Of a stretch of DNA of 64,000 nt, positions 53,848 to 63,047 are shown in pieces. The notes beneath the pieces were generated by a model that worked only from the letters and a program-made list of their open reading frames with translations, searched no databases and had not been told where the DNA came from. The translations under genes were made by a program, and so were the position numbers. How positions within the stretch are numbered: position 1 is the first letter of the stretch; the number at the start of each line of letters is the position of its first letter. The DNA is taken from NCBI GenBank assembly GCA_963814055.1, contig CAWFBJ010000020.1:1-64000 (forward strand), written 5' to 3'. This DNA is from AWTP1-13 sp963814055 (GTDB lineage: Bacteria; Pseudomonadota; Alphaproteobacteria; Rhizobiales; Hyphomicrobiaceae).

Positions 53848-55282
53848 TTAGCCGCCGCCCGTTTTTCGCGGCCCGCTGCCCTCGCCGATATCCCAGTACA
53901 GTCCGGCCATCACCTCTGCCGCCGAACGGCAGAGCGGCATCAGCACGTGCTCGTCGGGTGCGTGCTGCGAGCACGAGGCGTAGGAGTGCGGGATCCAGAT
54001 GGTGGGGATGCCCAGGATGTCCGTGAACACGTCGTTGCAGATCGAGCCGCCCATCTGGGGCACGATCGCAGGCTTGATGTTGGCGGATTGCTGCAGCGAG
54101 GCGGCGACGAAGGCGGCCCACGGGTGATCCGGTTCGGTGCGCGTCGCGTTAAAGCGGCCGTCGTTGGCCGCAGGCGGCGGCATCACCCGAACCCGTGCAA
54201 AGCCGCGGTCGTCGAGATGGCGCTGCAAAGTGGGCATGACGGCATCCATGTCCGTGCCGGCGATGAACCGCAGCTGGCAGTTGGCCACGGCCTTGGGCGG
54301 CACGGCGTTGACCGGCCGGCCCGGCGTGCCCGCAGTGAAGGCCAGCACGTGGAACACGTTGGAGCCGTAGACGCGCTCGGCCGGTGTGTAGCCCCGGCTC
54401 GCCCCACCAGGGATCGACGGCAGGCCCGTCCTCGCCGCCGTCGATCTCGACATCGGCCAGCGCCTCTTTCACGGCCGATGACATGACCGGAGCTTTCAAG
54501 GCTGGCACGAGCAGCTCGCCCGTCGGGCTGACGATCGATGCCAGCGCGTTGGCGAGGATCAGAGCGGGATTGGCGATCAGGCCGCCCCAGTTGCCCGAAT
54601 GGTGCCCGCCTTCGCGCAGGTCGCAGACGAGATCGAAGTTGATGGCGCCGCGGCACCCGAGCGTCAGGGTCGGGCGCTCCGGCCTGACGCGTGGCCCATC
54701 CGAGGCGACGAGAACGTCGGCAGCAAAATCCGTTTTGTGCGCGGCAACCAGCTCGGCCAGGCCCTTGGAGCCGGACTCCTCGCCCATCTCGATGATGAAC
54801 TTGGCATTGAAGCCGAGCCGGCCGCCGCGTTCGGCGCGCACGGCGTCGAGGGCGGCCATGTTGAGGGTGTGCTGACCCTTGTTGTCGGCGGTGCCGCGGC
54901 CGTAGAGTTTGGTGCCGTCGCGCGCCGTGACCCACGGACCTTTACCCTTGGTCCATTGGTCCTCCAGGCCGCGGATGACGTCGCCGTGGCCGTAGCCGAG
55001 CACAGTGGGGAGGCTGGAGTCCTCGACATAAGTGGCAAGCAGCACGGGACCTTGGTTCGGCAGCGGATTGTCGTAGATGCGCGTCGTGAAGCCGAGCCTT
55101 GCGAAGGCGGGCGTCATGTCCTCGTCCAGATAGCGCTGCAGCTCGGGCAGGCTGGCGGGGAGCTTCTGGCTCTCCGTCTTGAAGGCGACGCGGCGGGCCA
55201 GCTCGGCCTCGAAGGTGCCGTCCTCCACATAGGCCCGAGCGCGCGCGACGGCACCGGCGCGTGTTGCTTTGCTGCTGGACAT
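53848..55282 (-). CDS. M20-family metallopeptidase, with one frameshift
   Basis: About 477 aa. The metal-binding motifs are GYGHGDVIRGLEDQW (first His/Asp), LYGRGTADNKGQH (bridging Asp) and IEMGEESGSKGLAELV (catalytic Glu pair). QMGGSICNDVFTDILGIPTI and the last His in CSQHAPDEHVL close the site. One extra base in the GGGG at 54392-54395 (in GEPG-YTPAERVYG) splits the frame; 1435 bases equal 478 codons plus one. It is the last gene of the dipeptide ABC operon, 19 bp after the second ATPase, so it probably cleaves imported peptides in the cytoplasm. Confidence 0.92.
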
Positions 55283-55301
55283 GGACGGCTGACCTCGGGT
55301 T

Positions 55302-56294
55302 TCAGGCGGCACTGTAGAGATGACACTCGGCGAAGCCGCCGCCGGTGGCAATCGGCGCCGGCGCAACCGTTTTGCAAACATCCATCACGCGCGCGCAGCG
55401 CGGATGAAAGCGGCAGCCCGGCGGAACCTCCAGCGGATTGGGATAGGCTGCGCCGAGCTGAGTATCGGGCACACCGAGGCCGGGCTCGGGCGTCAGTACG
55501 GAGGCGAGCAGCGCCTGGGTATAGGGGTGCTTGGGCGCGCGGAACAGCGTATCGGTGTCGGCCTCCTCGACGATGCGCCCGAGATACATCACCGCCACGC
55601 GCGTCGCCATGTGCTCGACAACCGCGAGATTGTGGCTGATCAGCAGGTAGGTGAGGCCCATGTCGCGCCGCAGCTCCTGCAACAGGTTCAGGATCTGCGA
55701 CTGCACGGAGACGTCGAGCGCCGAAGTGGGCTCGTCGCAGATCACGAGGCGCGGGCGGTTGATGAGCGCGCGGGCGATGGCGACGCGCTGGCGCTGCCCG
55801 CCGGACAGTTGGCTCGGGAAGTTGTCATGGAGACTGCGTGCGAGGCCGACGCGTTCCATCATCTCTTCCACGCGGCGGCGCCAGGTGGAGCTGTCGCTGC
55901 CGCCCTGCACGCGCAGCGGCAACGCGATGATGGAGCCGATCGACTTGCGCGGATTGAGCGAGGAATAGGGATCCTGGAATACGGGCTGCACGAGCGCTGC
56001 GATGGTACGGCGCGGCAGTGTGGTGGTGGGCGCGCCGTCGATGCGAATTTCCCCTGCCGTCGGGGGCAGAAGTCCAAGCAGCAGGCGCGCCAGCGTGGTC
56101 TTGCCGCAACCGGACTCGCCGACCAGTGCCACCACTTCTCCGGGCCGGACCGCGAGACTCACGTCTTCGACGGCGCGCAGCATGCGCCTGGGCTTGAATA
56201 GGCCGGCCGACACGCGAAAGGTGCGCGACACGCCACGCGCTTCGAGCATCGGGGTGGCGCCCGACTGGGCCGCGATGGCGGTTGCAACGGTCAT
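55302..56294 (-). CDS. Dipeptide/oligopeptide ABC transporter ATPase (OppF/DppF type)
   Basis: A 330-aa ATPase. Walker A is GESGCGKTTLARLLL; Q-loop VFQDPYSSLNPRKS; signature LSGGQRQRVAIARAL; Walker B RLVICDEPTSALDVS; H-loop LLISHNLAVVEHMA. The C-terminal oligopeptide extension has Cys residues in PPGCRFHPRCARVMDVC, which in this family can bind an iron-sulphur cluster. Its ATG overlaps the stop of the first ATPase gene (ATGA), so they are coupled. Confidence 0.95.
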   Translation of the reverse strand: MTVATAIAAQSGATPMLEARGVSRTFRVSAGLFKPRRMLRAVEDVSLAVRPGEVVALVGESGCGKTTLARLLLGLLPPTAGEIRIDGAPTTTLPRRTIAALVQPVFQDPYSSLNPRKSIGSIIALPLRVQGGSDSSTWRRRVEEMMERVGLARSLHDNFPSQLSGGQRQRVAIARALINRPRLVICDEPTSALDVSVQSQILNLLQELRRDMGLTYLLISHNLAVVEHMATRVAVMYLGRIVEEADTDTLFRAPKHPYTQALLASVLTPEPGLGVPDTQLGAAYPNPLEVPPGCRFHPRCARVMDVCKTVAPAPIATGGGFAECHLYSAA

Positions 56295-57310
56295 GAGGCC
56301 GCCCCTGCAGCGACCACGGTGGCGCTTGGGGCGATCTCGGCATGGCGGATGCAGCGCACGAGGTGGCTGTCTCCGAGAACCGCGTCGAGCGGAACGGGCG
56401 AGCGGCGGCAGGGGTCGATCACGTGACGGCAGCGGCCGGCGAAGTGGCAGCCGATCTGTTCGCCGACGAGCGAGGGCACCATGCCGGGGATGGTGCCGAG
56501 CGGCTCGCCGCGCTGCGTGCGGCCGGGCACGGGAATGCAGGCCAACAGCCCGCGCGTATAGGGATGGGCTGGGTTGGCGAAAATCGCCGCGGCGGTGCCG
56601 GTCTCGACCACCTCGCCTGCGTACATCACCACGACGCGCGTGGCGATGCGGGCGACGACGCCGAGGTCGTGCGTGATCAGCATGAGCCCCATGGAGAATT
56701 CGCGCTGCAACTCGGCGAGCAGGTGCAGGATCTGCGCCTGGATGGTGACGTCCAGCGCCGTCGTGGGCTCGTCGGCGAGAATCATCGCGGGCGCGCACAT
56801 CAGCGCCATGGCGATCATCACCCGCTGGCGCAGGCCGCCGGAGAGCTGGTGCGGATACTGCTTGAGCCGGCTCCCAGCCGCCGTGATACCGACGCGTTCC
56901 AGCAGGTACACCGCGCGCTCGCGTGCCTGCCGGCGCGAGACACGATTATGCCGGAGCAGTGCTTCCTCGAGCTGGTTGCCGATGGTGTAGGCCGGGTTGA
57001 GCGACGTCATCGGCTCCTGGAAGATCATGGCGGCGCGCGCACCGCGGATATCGGACATCTCGCGTTCGGAGACGTTCAGCATGTCGCGGCCGGCGAGTTC
57101 CAGGCGCTTGGCGGTGCGTTGTGCGCGGGCCGGCAGCAGGTCCATGACGGCCAACGCGGTCAGCGTCTTGCCGCAACCGGATTCACCCACGATGCACACC
57201 GTCTCGCCGCGATCGACATGAAACGATACGCTCTGCACGGCATGCAGCGTGCCGGCCGGCACCGGCAGGTCGACGCGCAGGTCTTCGACCGTGAGGATGC
57301 GCTCGGTCAT
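56291..57310 (-). CDS. Dipeptide/oligopeptide ABC transporter ATPase (OppD/DppD type)
   Basis: A 339-aa ATPase partner of the gene above. Walker A GESGCGKTLTALAVM; Q-loop IFQEPMTSLNPAYT; signature LSGGLRQRVMIAMAL; Walker B MILADEPTTALDVT; H-loop LITHDLGVVARIA. The C-terminal part again has Cys (GCHFAGRCRHVIDPC). ATG 57310 begins directly. A 211-bp gap with repeat locus 7 separates it from the permease gene. Confidence 0.95.
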   Translation of the reverse strand: MTERILTVEDLRVDLPVPAGTLHAVQSVSFHVDRGETVCIVGESGCGKTLTALAVMDLLPARAQRTAKRLELAGRDMLNVSEREMSDIRGARAAMIFQEPMTSLNPAYTIGNQLEEALLRHNRVSRRQARERAVYLLERVGITAAGSRLKQYPHQLSGGLRQRVMIAMALMCAPAMILADEPTTALDVTIQAQILHLLAELQREFSMGLMLITHDLGVVARIATRVVVMYAGEVVETGTAAAIFANPAHPYTRGLLACIPVPGRTQRGEPLGTIPGMVPSLVGEQIGCHFAGRCRHVIDPCRRSPVPLDAVLGDSHLVRCIRHAEIAPSATVVAAGAAS

Positions 57311-57314
57311 CGCA

Positions 57315-57495
57315 TTGTCATCCCGGAATTGCGCGTCAGCGCAATATCCGGGACCCAGGGCCACAAGCGGCACCCCGTGGTGAGCTTGTCGAACCGCGGA
57401 TCAGGTCTCCGCAGCCGTCCTTCGACAAGCTCAGGACGAGGATGAGTGTGTGGCCCTGGGTCCCGGCTCGTCGCTTCGCTCCGGCCGGGATGACA
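57315..57495. repeat. Two-hairpin dispersed repeat, locus 7, nested between two further palindromic arms
   Basis: The half-elements lie at 57374-57400 and 57415-57442. They are nested between two arms of another palindromic element (ATTGTCATCCCGGAA at 57315 onward and CCGGGATGACAGC near 57484). All this lies inside the ABC operon. Confidence 0.8.
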
Positions 57496-57521
57496 GCATG
57501 GGGTGCGCGACAACATCATGC

Positions 57522-58442
57522 CTACCCCCGGTTCTCGGGCGCGGTGACGTCGCGCAGGCCGTCGCCGAGCATGTTGATGGCAAGCACCAAGGCGAACAGG
57601 GCAATGCCCGGAATGGTGATGAGCCAGGGATCGAAGAACATCAGGCCCTTGGCCTCCGACACCATCAGGCCCCAGGACGGCGTTGGCGGCTGCACGCCCA
57701 GCCCCAGGAACGAAAGCGCGGCTTCGAGCAGGATGGCGTGCGCCATCTCCAGCGTGGCGACCACGATCAGATGGTTGAGCACGTTGGGCGCCACTTCGGT
57801 GAACAGGATGCGCGTGGTGGAGCAGCCGAGCGCCTGCGCGGCGGTGATGAACTCGCGCGCGCGGATCTGCTGGGTGGCGCTGCGCATGACCACGGCGAAC
57901 CGGTCCCAGATCAGCAGGCCGAGCACCCAGATCACGACGGTCAGCGACGAGCCGACGATGGACACCACCGCCAGCGCCACCAACACCACCGGCATGGACA
58001 GCCGGGTCGTGACGATGAAGTTGACCACCATGTCGGTGCGGCCGCCGAAATATCCCGCGAGCACGCCCAGCACCGTACCGATCACGCCCGAGATCAGCAT
58101 GGCCGAGAAGCCGATCATCAGCGAAATCTGCGCGCCATAAAGTAGGCGCGAGAGGTAGTCGCGCCCGAGCTGGTCGGTGCCGAGCGGGTGCACCCAGGTG
58201 GCCTTGGCGCTGGCGTGCCAGATCGGCGGAATGAGTTTGCGGGCAAGCTGCTGGTCGTAGGGATCGTGCGGCGCGATCAGCGGCGCCAGCACCGCCATCA
58301 GCACGATAGTTGCCAGAATGGTGCCGCCAATCAGCAGGCCCCAATGGCGGAAGATGCGGCGGCGCAGGAGTGCGCCCGGCGTCGGCGCCAGGATCTCGGC
58401 TGCAGTCGGGATGCCGGCTCGGTGTAGTGCCGTCTCAGCCAT
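57522..58442 (-). CDS. Dipeptide ABC transporter permease (DppC type)
   Basis: A 306-aa inner-membrane permease with six helices. It has an N-terminal polar stretch, then WGLLIGGTILATIVLMAVLA, the periplasmic loop HPLGTDQLGRDYLSRLLYG (family motif), and the ATPase-contacting EAA loop AAQALGCSTTRILFTEVAPN. Start ATG 58442, one base after the DppB stop. Together with DppB it forms the channel. Confidence 0.95.
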   Translation of the reverse strand: MAETALHRAGIPTAAEILAPTPGALLRRRIFRHWGLLIGGTILATIVLMAVLAPLIAPHDPYDQQLARKLIPPIWHASAKATWVHPLGTDQLGRDYLSRLLYGAQISLMIGFSAMLISGVIGTVLGVLAGYFGGRTDMVVNFIVTTRLSMPVVLVALAVVSIVGSSLTVVIWVLGLLIWDRFAVVMRSATQQIRAREFITAAQALGCSTTRILFTEVAPNVLNHLIVVATLEMAHAILLEAALSFLGLGVQPPTPSWGLMVSEAKGLMFFDPWLITIPGIALFALVLAINMLGDGLRDVTAPENRG

Positions 58443-58443
58443 G

Positions 58444-59361
58444 TCACGCCACCCTGAGCCGGGGATCGAGGAAGGCATTGAGCAGGTCGGCGACCAGCGT
58501 CAGCAGCACGTAGATCACCGACAGCACCAGCACGATGGCCTGCATGGTCGGCAGGTCCTTGCGCTGGATGGATTCCCACGCGAGATAGCCGAGCCCGTTG
58601 ATCTGGAAGATGGTCTCGATGACGATGGAGCCGCCCAGCATGAAGCCGAATTGCACGGCGGAAAGCGAGACGACGGGGATGATGGCGTTGCGCAGCGCGT
58701 GCTTGAACAGCACCTTCATCGGTCTGAGGCCCTTGGCGCGGGCCGTGCGAATGTAGTCGGAGGACAGCACCTCCAGCACGCCGGCGCGGGTGAGGCGCAT
58801 GACGGCGGGCGTCACGTAATAGCCCAGCGCGATGGCCGGCATGATGAAATGCTGCCAGGTGTCCGATCCGGTGATGGGTAGCAGCCGCCAGTTGACGCCC
58901 AGCCACAAGATGAGCGTAAGGGCGAACCAGAAGCTCGGCATCGCCTGGCCGACCACCGCGATCGTCAGGGCGAAGCGATCGAAGATGCTGTTGGGGCGCA
59001 CTGCGGCGAGCACACCGAGGGGGATAGCGAGGAGAAGTGCAAAACCGATGGCCGCGGCACCGAGCAGGATGGTGACGGGGAGGCGCGCGAAGATGATGTC
59101 GGCGACCGGCTGGCGCATATGGTAGGAGCGGCCGAAGTCGCCGCGCAGCGCGCCGGCGAGCCAATCGAAATACTGCACCGCGATCGGCCGGTCGAAGCCG
59201 TAGAACTTGCGGATCGCCTCGATGTCGGCGGCGCGCGCGCCTTCACCCGCGATGGCGATGGCGGGATCGCCTGAAACGTAGATCATCGAGAAGGTGATCA
59301 GCGAAACGGTGAGCGCGACCAGCAGCGCCACTCCCAGCCGTTTCACTGTGAAGCCGAGCAT
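58444..59361 (-). CDS. Dipeptide ABC transporter permease (DppB type)
   Basis: A 305-aa inner-membrane permease. It starts MLGFTVKRLGVALLVALTVS, and has the family segment YGFDRPIAVQYFDWLAGALR, then FGRSYHMRQPVADIIFARLP. The EAA-type loop is RTARAKGLRPMKVLFKHALR; the end is LVADLLNAFLDPRLRV. Start ATG 59361. It lies 195 bp after the binding-protein gene, with repeat locus 8 between. Confidence 0.95.
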   Translation of the reverse strand: MLGFTVKRLGVALLVALTVSLITFSMIYVSGDPAIAIAGEGARAADIEAIRKFYGFDRPIAVQYFDWLAGALRGDFGRSYHMRQPVADIIFARLPVTILLGAAAIGFALLLAIPLGVLAAVRPNSIFDRFALTIAVVGQAMPSFWFALTLILWLGVNWRLLPITGSDTWQHFIMPAIALGYYVTPAVMRLTRAGVLEVLSSDYIRTARAKGLRPMKVLFKHALRNAIIPVVSLSAVQFGFMLGGSIVIETIFQINGLGYLAWESIQRKDLPTMQAIVLVLSVIYVLLTLVADLLNAFLDPRLRVA

Positions 59362-59430
59362 CGGCAACGCCTCTTCAGTCGGCGACGAGACGAGCCGGGT
59401 ATCCTGATGCGGTCGTCTCGCCGCAAACAC

Positions 59431-59500
59431 CACCTCGTCCTGGGCTTGTCGAAGGACGGGTCGCGCACGCAAGCCGCGGTTCGACAGGCTCACCACGGGG
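59431..59500. repeat. Two-hairpin dispersed repeat, locus 8
   Basis: Half-elements at 59431-59461 and 59474-59500, between the binding-protein and DppB genes of the ABC operon. Confidence 0.85.
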
Positions 59501-59555
59501 TTGGAGCGAGCTCATGAGGTTGTCAGCCTCGCAATCAGGATTGCACGGGTACGGT

Positions 59556-61091
59556 TCACTTCCATTTCGCCGCGTAGAACTGCGGGATCTCGTCCGACGT
59601 CGGCACGAAGGCCAGGTCCTTGGAGAACGCGTAGTACTTGGCGTAGGTGAACAGCGGCACCCAGAAGCATTCCTCTGCGATGCGGTCGAGCACCTTCTGC
59701 CAGGCGACCCGGCGCGCTTCCGGATCGAGCTGGGAGTCCGCGGCATCGATCAGCTTCTTCACCTCCGGGTCCTTGGTAAGGTCGTCGGGCCCATGCAGGA
59801 AGAAGTGTGCCGTCATGGCCGAGACGTCGGGGATCGAGTTGGAGCCCCAGGTGCCGTGCGCGAGCGGCGTCCTGCCTTTGCGCGTGGCCTCCAGGAACGC
59901 GGTGAACTGCTGATAGGTGAGCTTCGGCCGCAAGCCGACCTTGGCGAGATCGCCGATCACGGCCTCGGTGAACTCGCGGTCGCGGTAGGCGAACAGATCG
60001 AATTCGAAGCCGTCCGGGAACCCGGCCTCCTTCAGCAGGGCCTTGGCCTTGGCCGGATCGTAGGGGTATTGCGTCACCTTCTGGGAACATCCGAACTGGT
60101 CGGGATGGCAGGGCGAGTGGGCGACGACCGAGGCCGGGCCAACCAGGTTCTTGGTCAGCGACTCACGGTTGATCGCATGCGCCACCGCCTGGCGGACGCG
60201 CTTGTCGGTGAAGAACTTCTGCCCCGACACGCCATGCGCGTCGAACTGCAGGTAGGAAACGCGCAGCGTCTTGGCGTTCTCGACGACCAGCGCCGGGTTG
60301 GCCGTCAGGCGCTCGGCCTGGTCCTTCGGCACGTCCCAGATCCAGTCGATGGCGCCGGTCATCAGCTCCGCCGCGCGCGTGTTGGAGTCCTTGATGGTGC
60401 GATACAGGATCTTGCCGATCGCCGGCTCACCCTTGTACCCGCCCTTGAAGTAGTCCGGATTTTTCACCATCAGGATCGATTGGCCGGGCTTGACCTCGGC
60501 GATGCGGTAGGGGCCGGTGCCGTTCGGCGGCACGGCGCCGAAGTCCTTCTTGCCGTCGGGTTTCACGGGCGCCTTGTCGTAGTGGCCCTTCTGCAGGATG
60601 AAGCCGAGGCCGGCGAGATTGGCGAGCGCGGGCGGGAATGGATTGTGCAGGTTGATGCGCACCTTGTAGGGATCGACCTTGTCCGCGCTCTTGATGAAAG
60701 CCAGCAGCGCGTAGTTGGAAATGGCGTTCTCCTTGTTGGAGACGAAGTTCAAGGTGTAGGCGACGTCGTCGGCATCCAGCGGCTGGCCCGAGTGGAACTT
60801 GACGTCCTTCCTCAGCTCCATCTCCAGCGTGGTCGGATTGACCCAGGCCCACTTGGTCGCCAGCAGCGGTTTGATGTCACCGCTTTTCGGGTCGATGATG
60901 ACGAGCGTGTCCCAGGCTTGGTGGCCGATGACGACCAGCTCGCGCGTGTTCAGGAAGAAGGGATCGGCGATCGGGTTGTCACGGTCGGTGGCCCAGACCA
61001 GCGTGTCGTCCTTCTTGCCGGCCTCGACCGGAGCAGACGCCAGGGCCAACGCGACAAAGACCCCGGCCAGGGCCACGCTCAGACGCTTCAT
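59556..61091 (-). CDS. ABC transporter substrate-binding protein, family 5 (DppA/OppA type)
   Basis: A 511-aa periplasmic peptide-binding protein. The signal peptide covers residues 1-24 (MKRLSVALAGVFVALALASA, cleavage near VEA-G). The signature is LEMELRKDVKFHSGQPLDAD; others are GTGPYRIAEVKPGQSILMVK and DKRVRQAVAHAINRESL. A disulphide-like pair (PCHPDQFGC) lies near residue 335. It is the first gene of the operon that continues with DppB, DppC, two ATPases and the M20 peptidase. ATG 61091 is chosen because the signal peptide begins there; 61106 is possible. Confidence 0.94.
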   Translation of the reverse strand: MKRLSVALAGVFVALALASAPVEAGKKDDTLVWATDRDNPIADPFFLNTRELVVIGHQAWDTLVIIDPKSGDIKPLLATKWAWVNPTTLEMELRKDVKFHSGQPLDADDVAYTLNFVSNKENAISNYALLAFIKSADKVDPYKVRINLHNPFPPALANLAGLGFILQKGHYDKAPVKPDGKKDFGAVPPNGTGPYRIAEVKPGQSILMVKNPDYFKGGYKGEPAIGKILYRTIKDSNTRAAELMTGAIDWIWDVPKDQAERLTANPALVVENAKTLRVSYLQFDAHGVSGQKFFTDKRVRQAVAHAINRESLTKNLVGPASVVAHSPCHPDQFGCSQKVTQYPYDPAKAKALLKEAGFPDGFEFDLFAYRDREFTEAVIGDLAKVGLRPKLTYQQFTAFLEATRKGRTPLAHGTWGSNSIPDVSAMTAHFFLHGPDDLTKDPEVKKLIDAADSQLDPEARRVAWQKVLDRIAEECFWVPLFTYAKYYAFSKDLAFVPTSDEIPQFYAAKWK

Positions 61092-61159
61092 GGACACAAT
61101 CCCCATTGTCTCGACAGACGGCTGAAAAACGATCTTCGGTTTGCGCGCGATTTGCAAGG

Positions 61160-61313
61160 CTAATTCCCTCTCCCCGCGCTTCGCCGGCCTCCTCCTTTCT
61201 CCATCAGCGCGGGGAGAGGGCTAGGGTGAGGGGCTGCCACGGGCACGGTCGGAAGCTGTTGCGGCCCCTCACCCCGACCCTCTCCCCGTAAGGACGGGGA
61301 GAGGGAGGTGGTG
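61160..61313. repeat. CTCTCCCC/GGGGAGAG palindromic repeats
   Basis: Two inverted-repeat elements, 61165-61245 and 61263-61313, each with CCCTCTCCCCG paired to CGGGGAGAGGG and a TAGGGTGAGGGGC-type flank. They fill the gap between the divergent binding-protein and thiamine-enzyme genes and resemble a repeat seen in many proteobacteria. Confidence 0.8.
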
Positions 61314-61388
61314 CCGCATTGGCCACGGGCACGAAATGTTGGCATCATGCCCGTTCGCTGCTCCCATCACCTCTCGGAAAATCCACGC

Positions 61389-63047
61389 ATGAACCGCATC
61401 ACCGGCCGCTCCGCTTTCCTTGCCCTGCTGAAGGACGAAGGCATCACGCACCTGTTCGGCAACCCGGGAACCACCGAGCTTCCGATCATGCACGCGCTCA
61501 AGGAGCATCCCGATCTCACCTATGTGCTGGGGTTACAGGAATCGCTGGTGGTGGCGATGGCCGACGGCTACTCGCGCGCCAGCGGCAAGCTGGTCGCCTG
61601 CAACGTGCATGTGGCGCCGGGGCTCGGCAATGCCATGGGCTCGCTGTTCAATGCGAAGTTCACGGGCACGCCGATGATCCTGACCGCCGGCCAGCAGGAG
61701 CAGGGCCACGGCCTCACCGAACCGCTGCTGTATCATCCGCTGGTTCCGATGGCCGAGCCGCTGGTGAAGTGGGCGGTGGAGGTGACGCGGCTGGAGGACC
61801 TGCCGCGCATCGTGCGCCGTGCCGCCAAGGTGGCGATGACGCCGCCGACAGGGCCGGTATTCATTTCGTTGCCGGGCGACATCCTGAATGCGGAGGCAGG
61901 TATCGAGCTGGGCGCCTCCACCCGCGTCGACACGCGTACGCGGCCGAGCGATGCCGTTCTCGACGCGCTCGCCAGGCGGATGCTGCAGGCCGAACGGCCG
62001 GTCATCATCGCCGGCGACGAGATCGTGAAAAGCGATGCGCTGGAGGCCGCGGCCGCGTTCGCCGAGACGCTGGGCGCGCCCGTCTATCAGCAGAGCGCGC
62101 CCTACGGGTCGCATTTCCTCTCCGAGCACGTCTGCTATGTGGGCTCGCTGTCGCGCGACCAGAAGCAGGTGAGGGGCCTGCTCGCCAAGCACGACCTGCT
62201 GATCGTGCTCGGGGCCGACCCGGTGCGGATGTCGGTGTGGAGCGAGGTGGAAGCGAAGCCCGACGACCTCCCGGTGCTTCACATCGGCCAGGTCGACTGG
62301 GACATGGGCAAGAACTTCGCGGCCGAGATGGCCGTGCGGTCCGACGTGCGCGAGACGCTGCTGGCGCTGACGCCTGTTCTCAAGAATCAGGGCGGTCAGC
62401 GTTTGGCGTCACGAGCCAGGGCATCGCTTGCCGAGCTTGCCAAAGACAACTGGACCGCACGGCGCGCCAGGCTCGCGGACCGCATCGCTGGCCGCAAATC
62501 GGCGAAGCCGATAGACCCCGATTGGCTCACTCTGCAAATCGCCGAGGCCCTGCCGCGCGATGCCGTGCTCGTCAACGAGGGGTTGACCTCGGCGCGCCAC
62601 ATCACCGACCTGGTGCCCTATCGCGACCGCTACAGTTTCCACGCACTGGCATCCGGCGGCATCGGTTGGGGGCTGCCGGCAGCGGTCGGCGCGGCGTTTG
62701 CGCAGGCGCCGCGCCCGGTGTGCTGCTTCTCCGGCGACGGCAGCGCCATGTATTCGATCCAGTCGCTGTGGACCGCCGCCAATGCCAAGCTGCCGATCAC
62801 GTACGTCATCGCCAACAACGGCGGCTATCGCATCATCAAGCAGCGTCTCAAATCTTTCCACGGAAGCGAGCACTTCATCGGCATGGACTTCGAGGACCCC
62901 AAGATCGATTTCACCGCATTGGCGAAATCGCTCGGCATGCCGGCCGAGCGGATCAGCGACCCCGATGCATTGGCGCCGGCCCTGCAGCGGGCATTCTCGG
63001 CGCCGGGCCCAAAGCTACTTGACGTTCTTGTCGAGGGGAGCATCTAG
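61389..63047 (+). CDS. Thiamine-diphosphate enzyme (benzoylformate decarboxylase/acetolactate synthase-like)
   Basis: A 552-aa enzyme. FGNPGTTELPIMHALKE and the Glu in LGLQESLVVAMADGYSRASG form the N-terminal PYR domain. NVHVAPGLGNAMGSLFNAKF follows the benzoylformate-decarboxylase pattern, including its His. The C-terminal PP domain holds GDGSAMYSIQSLWTAANAKL with NNGGY, the Mg/thiamine-diphosphate motif. It is divergent from the peptide ABC operon and its end overlaps the convergent hydrolase gene by 33 bases. The substrate is likely a 2-keto acid with an aromatic or branched side chain; not certain. Confidence 0.93.
   Translation: MNRITGRSAFLALLKDEGITHLFGNPGTTELPIMHALKEHPDLTYVLGLQESLVVAMADGYSRASGKLVACNVHVAPGLGNAMGSLFNAKFTGTPMILTAGQQEQGHGLTEPLLYHPLVPMAEPLVKWAVEVTRLEDLPRIVRRAAKVAMTPPTGPVFISLPGDILNAEAGIELGASTRVDTRTRPSDAVLDALARRMLQAERPVIIAGDEIVKSDALEAAAAFAETLGAPVYQQSAPYGSHFLSEHVCYVGSLSRDQKQVRGLLAKHDLLIVLGADPVRMSVWSEVEAKPDDLPVLHIGQVDWDMGKNFAAEMAVRSDVRETLLALTPVLKNQGGQRLASRARASLAELAKDNWTARRARLADRIAGRKSAKPIDPDWLTLQIAEALPRDAVLVNEGLTSARHITDLVPYRDRYSFHALASGGIGWGLPAAVGAAFAQAPRPVCCFSGDGSAMYSIQSLWTAANAKLPITYVIANNGGYRIIKQRLKSFHGSEHFIGMDFEDPKIDFTALAKSLGMPAERISDPDALAPALQRAFSAPGPKLLDVLVEGSI

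Noticed and set aside
59514..61163. 549-codon plus-strand open frame opposite the peptide-binding protein
   Set aside because: Antisense to an unmistakable family 5 binding protein; low-complexity composition and no motif.
61319..63022. 567-codon alternative frame on the same strand as the thiamine enzyme
   Set aside because: The in-register frame contains all thiamine-diphosphate motifs; this one is Arg/Ala-rich and lacks any.
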